Shown: positions 53,201 through 60,420 of the stretch, piece by piece
Numbering within the stretch: the first letter of the stretch is position 1
Layout of the letters: each line of letters begins with the position of its first letter
NCBI GenBank assembly: GCA_003116975.1
Contig: BGKB01000198.1
Span: forward strand, 1 to 64,000
Length of the DNA stretch: 64,000 nucleotides
Source: Aurantiochytrium sp. KH105
Lineage: Eukaryota > Sar > Bigyra > Thraustochytrida > Thraustochytriidae
Reading direction: 5' to 3'
Translations under genes and position numbers: made by a program
The notes under the pieces: generated by a model
What the model was told of the DNA's origin: nothing
What the model saw: the letters and a program-made list of their open reading frames with translations, nothing else
Database searches by the model: none

Positions 53201-54074
53201 CGTGCGCGATCTCGAGGTTGTGTATCGAGCAGAGGAAAAACGGGTCGACTCAGATCACCCGCCTGACGCCCTCGATCGAGCGGCCAAGCTTCTCGAACAG
53301 GCGCGCGCCAACCCGCTCTTCTTGCCGGCCACCAAATTTCCTGACCTCATGCTCCGCCTCAAGGCTCCGCTCGGCTTCCGCAAACGCTCCAAAAAGGCGC
53401 GCTTCTCGGCGGGGGACGTCATGCGCTACGTGCGAGATCGCCACATTCCCGTCACGCGCGACGGCATGATCCATTTCCACGCCACCTTGCGGGCTCTCAT
53501 TGACATTAACGTCCTGCAAGGTCAAGTCCCGGAGGACGTCGAGAAATTTCTGCAAATCAAGCTCAGCTCCTATACGCGAGGCATCGAGTTCTCTGGCGTC
53601 ACCGAATCTTCAGCCATTGATCAGCGTCCGAACAAGCATCGTCGTCGCAACGCCGCATTGAAACAAATCAAGCGTCTTGGGAGCTTGTCGCCGGCGCTGC
53701 GTACAGGCTCATCCCGGCAAGCGGGTGATGACGCCACGTCGGCTTCGACGCACATTGAATTGTACGACCAAGATCGGACTCTCGATGATGGGTCTCGCCA
53801 CGCAGCTCGCAACGGTGAGACCGAAGCTGGTGAAGAGACCGCAACGGAGACGGAGACTCGCTCCATGTCTTCAGAACCGTCTCTCTCTCGCATTCTAGCG
53901 CGTGAGCAGATCAAGAAGCTCGTCCATAACTACGCAATTCTCTGGCGTATCCGTCAAATGCGCAAGCACGGCGTCAGTGAAGCCAAGATTCGAGATTATG
54001 TTCTTCAAACTGACGCGGACTTTCTAGAGTCCGTTCCTCAAATTCCGGGCGTCACCTATCCCAGCGTCCCCTAA
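47268..54074 (+). CDS. Four-domain voltage-gated calcium channel alpha-1-like subunit
   Basis: A single 2268-residue frame contains four six-helix repeats. Voltage-sensing S4 helices are FRMIRVLRPLRAL (repeat I, about 223), VFRLLRILRFFKL (II, about 886), VFRALRALRPLRTVRKF (III, about 1439) and IEAIRVLRVLRLLQR (IV, about 1807). The pore loops read TEEGW, SGEDW, SSMEIW and TGESW, giving an E356/E1025/E1599/E1900 ring. This EEEE set is the signature of calcium selectivity (sodium channels have DEKA, NALCN has EEKE). After repeat IV, LMLRLKAPLGF and VTRDGMIHFHATLRALI match the Cav pre-IQ/EF-like C-terminal region. The long I-II and II-III linkers are Ser/Asp-rich and disordered, with a TCG-encoded poly-Ser tract (about 49117-49160). 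It is predicted to be a plasma or ciliary membrane protein. No introns are needed. Confidence 0.95.
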   Translation: MAIVRLSDIDDDNDEQMPAAGWEPEQNRARDSARRKNGVSENSRPSDVFHGRRDSIASTCSSLSGVPQKDPGQVDPYFEGRFGFGQYPIVFQPIVLRCVSRENPIRKLCIAIVRHLAFETIVLTLILANTITMALWDPVDDVLGIHSTVNQVIQELEWVFLPAFTLEAIIKIIAQGAFVRPSGYFLELWNWLDFTIVLLGWIPVLITVFSPSTGSSVTSSLTVFRMIRVLRPLRALQFFPNLRNLVKAILGAAMSIGAVFLLCISALLVFSIVGITLFKGKLRQHCGIPNDPRTGTWAIPSDQVDLFCSMNPESHGRSCPTGLECIATDFNPASGLQSFDNLGVALLTVLQIITEEGWSGIMFSLFDTTFHVVGIYFVLLILFGSYIMANLLVSALSVNYMLVRKEEKHKSGLEAERINFMDQVVADAEARHIALQKFLSRPIEQQIRQMEMRLMYSYEQNRDTPGYNLVTDEMYYAFYARNIARYSRFRKRLTRSLRRQSLLHQRSGRQHRISTLMPPDFSSSLRSLHDNQRQQQQQQSDTTTINLTSSRNGHGHKSKLRMKSRDDGFADSFPTMHDMYQAYPRDRTASTGADTTDGLLLEDIEMGTMSSKKEHLLSSSSSSSSSSSSSAITSASDQIEHAPLDSKFTDARPAGLSISSDVSDLSGYFDALERRSSTRLDTDTHAAQIVQVDEPKDNDVRASANVSQSEDANAVPTISQHAKAAPGDKGASSPPRSERTLRTLQKLGSENTAFSSVPATLSEADDSASDSTDATWMPYGMRENAPKWRAALHKHVVGKAWFKLVALGLILLNTIILASEYFLQPSWLSELQTISNLVFLVLFTIETILRIIAEGRRYYFHFWFNRFDFFIILMGYVELLLDGNVASVFRLLRILRFFKLAHYWPTFNDLIVAVDATVKQLFPFLVFFGIFLYIFTVSGLQLLGGRLALEFEIQEADYVYPIGVEPPPDVLSEPQRNPEFDCTAEVGNFYRQLDNGTFIWHCPLRTNYDTFLCSLVTSFQVISGEDWNSVMASAVELTGQEAFVLYYVFLILFGTYIVLNFFLAILVDTFVELHMERKELKRKKRLLKALRAANRLRRSEATESTAAAGSPEENNNNDNNNETPPISLVAIREHVALPDAHLEQEHSLSPMSPPTGQTAVTSSHAGGSGALLSPLRESSPKSPPSQAARAAVSPVGDDGDSQTTEALARSLATSLRMGINIGNRTSPSPPPTNPPVDRTSESSSPHVNASSENAELNSTMNSFSSSVSSRPAAAKVEHCEEGAKKRPRARKASSLQDVLAKENLRVYDLSESEVLELDAFQHNSLFFVPPKNSLRLRAAVLVHKAWFDMFILLNIFVSCVLLALDTPTSTLDRNVLDAFNIFITVVFTIEAALKIFAFGFVFKPGSYLRNSWNVLDFSIVVVSLVDICLPSADTSLLQVFRALRALRPLRTVRKFEGLRIVFSSLTRAFVPCAQVLALCLLFYIVFSICSTTFFLGRLHACYTCTTDGGSSGLEQCSRNYTSTSPDCYLYPQYGVTEVQCPAARRCTGTVELADGSNATLRWLNPTYGSLDAYEPYAKTYTFDTFYESLLLLFEISSMEIWMEPMYMVTDATAIGFGPVRGSNDIASLFFIVFLFTLQFFMLQVFVAVLIDTYFDSADSERGDAFMTPEQRAWVDYNRRAIARPFKPDARLHKPPGRVRAWCHYIVTSKHFDVTIMVVILLNTVLLMSDHYPSSDTYDVVATVLDSVFGSIYVCEAAFKIIGLGPRAYFKLGANLFDFVIVLAVVINWIVTVVPATANEAGHLLQAIEAIRVLRVLRLLQRVPPVRPLISTLIYTMYPLLNTLAIIFLVNFIYAILGIQLFGSIDANDFPADEMQYLSEYINFQTFLRAFITLFVMTTGESWNGVMHELSYVSRHAVWYCVSFVVIMQLLLINLFVAVVLASFASQFERSKKGAAKDHIDENALKDYNAQWNSVHLSYVRDLEVVYRAEEKRVDSDHPPDALDRAAKLLEQARANPLFLPATKFPDLMLRLKAPLGFRKRSKKARFSAGDVMRYVRDRHIPVTRDGMIHFHATLRALIDINVLQGQVPEDVEKFLQIKLSSYTRGIEFSGVTESSAIDQRPNKHRRRNAALKQIKRLGSLSPALRTGSSRQAGDDATSASTHIELYDQDRTLDDGSRHAARNGETEAGEETATETETRSMSSEPSLSRILAREQIKKLVHNYAILWRIRQMRKHGVSEAKIRDYVLQTDADFLESVPQIPGVTYPSVP

Positions 54075-54228
54075 GGACTTTAGAATTGTCTTTTCTTCTT
54101 TATTGTGCTCTGCTCTGCGGAATGGATATACCTTCTTCTGACCAGCATGTTTCCGGGCCAAGCTAGAAATAGGGAATGGAGAGAAAGCCTTGTTGTTCGT
54201 AGTAAGATTCTCAAAACCTGTAATTGCA

Positions 54229-57200
54229 CTACTGTAAAGAGAGGGCACGGAGGATGCCAAAAGGTTCGTCTTCTTCTTCTTCGTCGTTGCCTCGATGGGC
54301 CGGCTCTGTCAGTGTTGCGCTGGCTTCATCATCCGACGAAAGACGCACATGATCTCTGCGTGGCGTAAAATTTTCCATGCCTGGGGGCGGCATGGGGGGA
54401 GGCGGGAGCACAGGTTGACTTAGGCTTGACCACGGCGTGACGTCGCGAGCTACCGAAGAAAAATCAGGTAAGCCAAGACGGTCATCATGCTTCTCAGCCG
54501 ATGAGAAATCGGGCAGACCAAGACGGTCGTCTTCCTTGTGATCTCCTCCGCCTGCATTTCCACGCGGAGACGCGTTCGATGGCAAAAAGTAAGAGGTAGT
54601 ACCAAACGGGTCCGTCGGCGCTGATGTATCCATACGAAAACTCGGTAATAGCTGAGGCCCGAAAAAGCTAGCTGGGCCGAGAGAAGGGCTCGATTCCTGA
54701 TCTTTCGGCAAGCCCTGAGACAATGCTCCCGTACTGCTGTCCGAGCTCGAAGTGCTACCCAGACTTCGACTACTCTCAGCGCTGCCCATGGTATTCAGAC
54801 CACGATACTTTGTACGCTCGGGTCGACGTGACGGCGTGGCGTCACTCTCGTGTTCCCGAGATGGCGTCACGTCATGCAAGGCATGTTCGAGTGACTTGGT
54901 GTTTCCGTGCGCCAATGACGACTTTGTAGCGCGGCCATTACCGCGGCCCAACGAGGGTCGCCGCGGTCGACGTCTCCAAGAAGCATCTTCCGCGCCTCCA
55001 CTCGAGCCGTGCAAGGCAGATGGTGATAATGATGCCTTGTTCCAGGCATTCCCACGGCCGCGATCACTGTCGCCACCTCCGCCTGTGTCCCCACCAGTTC
55101 TGTGGTTGGGCGTAAAAGAAGGTGCAAGCGGCGGTCGACCCGATAAACGAGACGCAAGTCGAGTCGAGTCTTCGAAATGTTCAGCGTGCTCGGCATGAGT
55201 GGGTGCCTGTGACTTTTTCCATGGAGCTTGCAAAGGCCGGCGCACACCCGCGTCGTCGCCGCCACCGCTTACGCCAAGTCTCCCACGAGACCTTGTCCGA
55301 GCTCTTGTATTGCCTGTTGGTACCGATGGGGAGGGCCATTTCTTCCCCTCCGAAGCGGCATGCGACTTTGGGCCGTTCGCGCTTGCCTGAGCAGACTTGT
55401 TGTCACGACGTCGCAGAGACGGGGCCTCGAGTACTGCCGAGGATGGGCCCTTTGCTCGACTCGCGCCGCGTGCCATGTCACCAGCTTGCAGTCCCGCTTC
55501 ATCCCCGGGGCCGTGTGACAACGACAGATCGTCCCCGGCTCTCGAATCCGCGACATGATCACTTGCAAAAGAGAATACCGATCCGTCGGAAGCATGCGAA
55601 AGTGGCGTCGCTAAGGCGTCGGATCTCCCGTCCGGCGAGGCACGCAGGCAAATATCTTCAGGTCGCAAAAGCTTGACCGGGGTGCTGTGAACCGAGCCCG
55701 AGAACGATTTTCGCGAACTTCGCGAGTCTGGGGTTGATAAATGATCCTTGGAATTCTTTGGCGCAATGTGCTCGTCACCGCTCACCTCCTCCTTGGTCTG
55801 GGCAATCATATCTCTTTCGATGACAGTAACAGAGTCCTCTTGCTGAGCTATTGGGCCGTCATCTTTGCAACTCTCTAGGCCATTTGCATTTGCCTGTGAC
55901 GGCGCATTCTCCTTCAACTCCATTGCTGATTGGCCAGAATCTGCGGGTAGAGGCTTTTGGGCTTTGGTTGCTACGACAGATATACTTGCAATGTCTTTCT
56001 CTTCCTCTTCCTCTTCTTTCTTCCCCTCTTCCTCCTCTTTGAGCTTTGCTGGGGCCGGAGCCGCAGGAGTTTTCAACCCTTCTGGGCTGTAATAACGTTT
56101 TGGAAGAACGGAAAAGACAGCAAGAAAGACTGCCAGCAGCGCGATACGTACGAACCAAGTGTTCTCCAAAGAAGACTGCATCCAACGGGAAGTACCCTCC
56201 CAGTATAGACGGTGCTGAGTGGCTCTACATTCAGCCAAGAGATCCTTGTTAATTGCAAGTGCAACGCCAAATGTGTGCATCTGCTCTTTATTGACCGCGA
56301 CTTCCACCACTCCACCTGCGTGAGCAACGCTGCAATCCATGGTAAGCTCGAGGTCGAATGTGATCGAGTTTCCGGGCTTGAGGCGTCTCGGAAACACGCC
56401 TTCGTTTCTCGCGCGGGCCAACAACGTTGGCGTGCGAGACTGCACGCGTACGCTTGCGAGACTGATCTCCTCTTTCCCCGAACTCCATAGGATCGCTTGC
56501 TGCACCGTGTGCAAACCAATCGAGTTCTTCGAGACTTGGCCTACAGTGAAGTCCTGAGTGCAGGGGCTTTCGTCGCAAGCTTGCATGGCCACGTGCAAAG
56601 TTTCGCAGCTCTCCGCATCAAGAGCATCAGAGAGCGGATTCGTCACCCTTGGCACGGCCGAGAGCGCACTTTCGTTCGCTTTCCGGACAAGTGACATGTG
56701 CAAGGGTGCGATGATCCCTTGGCCGGTCAACGGGATCGAAATGGGCCCGGTAAGGTTCGTCTCGAGCCGAACGGTGGCAGAAAGCGAGCCGTCGCGGGCG
56801 TGCACCGCTCGTGGCGAGAAATAAATTGGACCGAGATCCGCAAATCCTTGCGGCGGAATTACAAACGCCTCGCTCGACGCGTTCGCAGCGAGACTAAAAG
56901 GCAGAGGTTTTTTCTCCCCCCGACAAAGAGCGGAGCCCTTCGGGACAGTAATACTGTCAAGGCGAGCCTCCATGGGACGTTGACGCGATGGATTATATAC
57001 GCGCAACCGTCTTGCCCTGCGTGCACCAATCATTGTGGACGCAAAGTGCAAGTCTGTGGCGGGCAGCTTAGGGCATTGAACACGATCGACCCTTACCGGG
57101 AGAGCGAAGCGAAGGCCGGTCAAATTCGACACCACAAAGACCTCTGGACGGAAATGTACAAGCTGTGATTGGCCTGGCGCCTCGGCGCACTGCTGCAAAA

Positions 57201-59730
57201 GGGACTCGCACGTTGCGTCGCCCAAATAAGCTTCCCCTTTCCGTTCTGTGCATCTGCTCATATCAATTACGAGATCTCCGAGAGACGTGGTCGAAAAAGG
57301 AGCAAGCGTGAGACGATGCAATCCAGTGAGATGTACACGCGGATCATTCATTTGATCCCACTCAACGGCAACAGAGACATTGAAGGTACTCTCGATCTCG
57401 ACAGGCCCAAAACGTGCTTCGTCGCCCAAAACAACTTCTGTCACCTCAATGGGTGCCGGAAGACTCAGCAGGAGGTCACCCGGCACAATATCAGCCTCAA
57501 TTACAATGCTCATTGCGAAACCTTGACTTGTGCGCAAAATCCACGTTTCAGCGACGTGCATGGTGCCAGGCGCTAGAAATTCACGGTGCAAGAGAATATC
57601 CAAATCCACATGGTCCACAGCATACGGTTTGAGCGTTTCCGGAAAGGAAGCTCCCTGCGAAAGACGAACGACGCTGTCTGAAGATCCTGCATCGATTTGT
57701 TCCAGCCTTCGAACGTGGATTGGCACTGCATTTTCGTTGGACAAATACAGTCGAACTTGCGTGCGAGAGTCAAGGGCGCAGGATCCCAAACGGATATCGA
57801 TGCGATCCCAGGACCCAGGCGTCAAAACACTCATGTCTGGGAGGCGAACTGCAGACGCGCGCACGCGGCCATGATAGAGATGGACAGGCACCTGCAAGCG
57901 CGTTACATTGGTCTCGATGACCACAGCGCGAGTCTTGTCAGCTCTTGACCGACAATGGACGTCATCCCGCGACAAATCGTTCACGCGTGCCGCCAACAAC
58001 GGAATCTCCGGCAAAGGCTCGCCGGCTGCAACCACAGTTCCGACGAGCCGACTTGGATCCCACTCGTCTTTGAAGCGGAACCACGCAAACTGCGAATCGA
58101 CGCGGTCTGCCGCCAAAGGACCGTGACAGGGAGACGAAAAGGGATCCTTGTGGAATCCAGAACCATCTACCCTATCCTCGTCATGCTGGCGATAACTCTC
58201 GAAAAGGTCCTTGTCCTGCAACATCTCCAGGGCATCGACAATGTGCACGCCCAGAATTACGATGGGTTCGGCAAAGGCGTTCCAAGTTTGCATCGGCTGC
58301 GGTTCTTTGGGATCCGGATATCGAATTAGATACATTGCTGGGCGCGTCTCGATGCTGCCCGTTCGCAACGAAGCTTTGATAGGAACGCGTACCGGCAGCA
58401 ATGGGGGTGACTGCGGCAACTGTTGCGACGATCGATCCTGCTGAGACGCGGCAGCGAAGCGAACGACAATTTCGCCACGCAACTCTCCATCCATCTCTGC
58501 AACTTCGGTGAGAGCCACACGTACGGCATCAGGGTTCCAAGCCCTGGGTTCCAGCTGGCTGGGAAGCTGTTTTGCTGATAATGCAATGCTGTCTCTCCCA
58601 AGCACGCCATACGGAAGTGGCGCAGTACGATACACAACCGCGGAAATATCAGAGATCTCCACGGAAATAGGCCCATAGTTATGCAGTCCCAAAAGTTGTA
58701 CGGCGCGAGGCCCTGGTAGAGTGAAGGGTGAAGACGCGTTTTGCCGAACTAAAGTGCCAAACGATATCTCTGAGGGATCCGCAAGTACCGCGCCTGGTAA
58801 GACCTCAACATCGACCGGGATCAATAACTGTGGCTGTGATTTACCTGCGAGCTTGATGCGAACAAAGCCTCGATAGATCCCCGGCACAGGCGACTGAAAG
58901 GAGATGCGGGCCAATTGTCGAGTCTGCAGAGGCGGGACAGTCCAATTGGCGCCTTCGTCAATGCGTAAATGCAAATAGCCTTCTGTGGTAAAGACTTGAG
59001 TGATTTCGAGGGCTGTGTTTGGGTCGGGATTGTAAATTTCTAGCGCAGGGCGCCAAACTACATGCGTTCCGATCCGTGCGCCCACCAAAGGTTGCAAACG
59101 GAATCGGCTCGCTACAGCATTGGCCCGAACGCGCACGAGAAACCTTCCCTCCGAAGTGGTCAGAAAGAGCGCTGACTCGAGCACCCCGAGGCGCCAAGGT
59201 GATAACGACACAAGTACCTGGACCTGCTCGCCCGCGCGCAGAATGCGCCGCGAAAACATGGGGACTTGGACCTGGGGGTCCGTGGCTTCCCAGCCGACGA
59301 GTTCCACGGCCCTGTGCGGTCTGGCTCCGCGCTCTCCACGCGCAGCCTCGTATCGCAAAAGCAGGGTTTGTACCGCCGGTTCACCGAGCTCGACCTCGCC
59401 AAAGTCCAGGTTCCCAGCGCTCAAGCTAAGCGCGTTGGTCTGAAACGCCTGCATGCTGCCATCGCCATGGCTCGTGTCGTCGCCCTGGGCCCCCTCGTCC
59501 TCGTGCACCGCCCCGCCCACGTTCTCCACGAACGCGTCGCTGGTCGAGGGGTCCGGGTGCAGCGGCAGGTGCTGCGGCTGTCCCTTGGCGAGCCCAGGCT
59601 CGGCCCACCGCTGTGCTGCGTCTGCCTCGTCCAGGCCGGCCGCGCAGACGCTTCTGCCGCAGCCTCCGCCGCTGCCGATGAGGGCCGCGGCGAGCACGCC
59701 CGCGACCCAGCCCGCCGCGCGCGCGCGCAT
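54229..59730 (-). CDS. TMEM131-like secretory-pathway membrane protein
   Basis: The 1833-residue type I membrane protein has a signal peptide (GWVAGVLAAALIGSGGG) and a long lumenal region of repeated immunoglobulin-like (PapD/ASH-type) strands. The N-terminal part matches the TMEM131 family: LDFGEVELGEPAVQTLLL, FLVRVRANAVASRFRLQPLVG, LEIYNPDPNTALEITQVF and ILADPSEISFG-like blocks. A single membrane helix (WFVRIALLAVFLAVFSVL) lies at about 1190-1207. The cytosolic tail of about 620 residues is disordered, with Lys/Glu, Ser/Arg and Pro stretches, and contains a duplicated DDRLGLPDFSS motif near the C-terminus (54468-54540). In animals TMEM131 proteins recruit collagen and TRAPP for secretion; the cargo here is unknown. 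The stop lies only 154 bp from the channel's stop, tail-to-tail. Confidence 0.85.
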   Translation of the reverse strand: MRARAAGWVAGVLAAALIGSGGGCGRSVCAAGLDEADAAQRWAEPGLAKGQPQHLPLHPDPSTSDAFVENVGGAVHEDEGAQGDDTSHGDGSMQAFQTNALSLSAGNLDFGEVELGEPAVQTLLLRYEAARGERGARPHRAVELVGWEATDPQVQVPMFSRRILRAGEQVQVLVSLSPWRLGVLESALFLTTSEGRFLVRVRANAVASRFRLQPLVGARIGTHVVWRPALEIYNPDPNTALEITQVFTTEGYLHLRIDEGANWTVPPLQTRQLARISFQSPVPGIYRGFVRIKLAGKSQPQLLIPVDVEVLPGAVLADPSEISFGTLVRQNASSPFTLPGPRAVQLLGLHNYGPISVEISDISAVVYRTAPLPYGVLGRDSIALSAKQLPSQLEPRAWNPDAVRVALTEVAEMDGELRGEIVVRFAAASQQDRSSQQLPQSPPLLPVRVPIKASLRTGSIETRPAMYLIRYPDPKEPQPMQTWNAFAEPIVILGVHIVDALEMLQDKDLFESYRQHDEDRVDGSGFHKDPFSSPCHGPLAADRVDSQFAWFRFKDEWDPSRLVGTVVAAGEPLPEIPLLAARVNDLSRDDVHCRSRADKTRAVVIETNVTRLQVPVHLYHGRVRASAVRLPDMSVLTPGSWDRIDIRLGSCALDSRTQVRLYLSNENAVPIHVRRLEQIDAGSSDSVVRLSQGASFPETLKPYAVDHVDLDILLHREFLAPGTMHVAETWILRTSQGFAMSIVIEADIVPGDLLLSLPAPIEVTEVVLGDEARFGPVEIESTFNVSVAVEWDQMNDPRVHLTGLHRLTLAPFSTTSLGDLVIDMSRCTERKGEAYLGDATCESLLQQCAEAPGQSQLVHFRPEVFVVSNLTGLRFALPVRVDRVQCPKLPATDLHFASTMIGARRARRLRVYNPSRQRPMEARLDSITVPKGSALCRGEKKPLPFSLAANASSEAFVIPPQGFADLGPIYFSPRAVHARDGSLSATVRLETNLTGPISIPLTGQGIIAPLHMSLVRKANESALSAVPRVTNPLSDALDAESCETLHVAMQACDESPCTQDFTVGQVSKNSIGLHTVQQAILWSSGKEEISLASVRVQSRTPTLLARARNEGVFPRRLKPGNSITFDLELTMDCSVAHAGGVVEVAVNKEQMHTFGVALAINKDLLAECRATQHRLYWEGTSRWMQSSLENTWFVRIALLAVFLAVFSVLPKRYYSPEGLKTPAAPAPAKLKEEEEGKKEEEEEEKDIASISVVATKAQKPLPADSGQSAMELKENAPSQANANGLESCKDDGPIAQQEDSVTVIERDMIAQTKEEVSGDEHIAPKNSKDHLSTPDSRSSRKSFSGSVHSTPVKLLRPEDICLRASPDGRSDALATPLSHASDGSVFSFASDHVADSRAGDDLSLSHGPGDEAGLQAGDMARGASRAKGPSSAVLEAPSLRRRDNKSAQASANGPKSHAASEGKKWPSPSVPTGNTRARTRSRGRLGVSGGGDDAGVRRPLQAPWKKSQAPTHAEHAEHFEDSTRLASRLSGRPPLAPSFTPNHRTGGDTGGGGDSDRGRGNAWNKASLSPSALHGSSGGAEDASWRRRPRRPSLGRGNGRATKSSLAHGNTKSLEHALHDVTPSREHESDATPSRRPERTKYRGLNTMGSAESSRSLGSTSSSDSSTGALSQGLPKDQESSPSLGPASFFGPQLLPSFRMDTSAPTDPFGTTSYFLPSNASPRGNAGGGDHKEDDRLGLPDFSSAEKHDDRLGLPDFSSVARDVTPWSSLSQPVLPPPPMPPPGMENFTPRRDHVRLSSDDEASATLTEPAHRGNDEEEEDEPFGILRALSLQ

Positions 59731-60420
59731 GCTCGCGCCGCGCGGGTCGCTCCCGATTCGAATTTTGGTGAAGAAGGAAAGAAAGAATGAAAGAATGAAT
59801 GAATGAATGAATGAAAGACAGGCCAGCCAGACTCGACTCGCGATGGCGCATGTTGCACTTGCTGCTGCGCATAGCCTACTTACGCGCAGCTATTCTCCAT
59901 TTGCGGCCCGGACCCGCCCGGTGTCCGCGCGCGCAAGTCGGTTGTTTGCGCGTTATTCACTTTTAGCTTTGCATACTTCACTTGAGGCCGCACCGCCATG
60001 GCGTTATCGAGATCAGCTCTTTTGAAACTTGTGGAATGTTTGGCGGAATATTTAGAACTTTGGGACTCTAACGGATAGGTCTCTTTGGCCTTGTTCTTGT
60101 GAACTTGCCAGAGTAGCTAGCATAGCTATCCACCCGCCCGCCCTCCTGGGTTTAAGTTCCTTGGGCAAAAGAAGGGATAAGATCGATGCATAGGAAGAAG
60201 TGAAGGCTCCATTTAACATCCTTATTTCCTTCCTGTCTATCGTTGGTTCACCCGGGACCCGTTTGCTGATTTTTGTGTGTTTCTCGCAGGATCAGCTGCT
60301 GCTAGCCTGGGTAGCGTTTGTTTGCTGCTTGGCTTGGTACGTCGCGCATGTCCCGAGCGGTCGCTGCGCAGAAAGAGTACCCGAGCTTGACAAGCTGCTT
60401 GACGCGACGGCGCGGAAACC
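59731..60420. promoter_or_regulatory. Divergent upstream region of TMEM131-like and kinesin genes
   Basis: This 690 bp region sits between two divergent starts and should hold both promoters. It contains a GAAT/GAAA microsatellite at 59785-59817, within the likely 5' UTR of the TMEM131-like gene. No defined promoter element is obvious. Confidence 0.4.
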
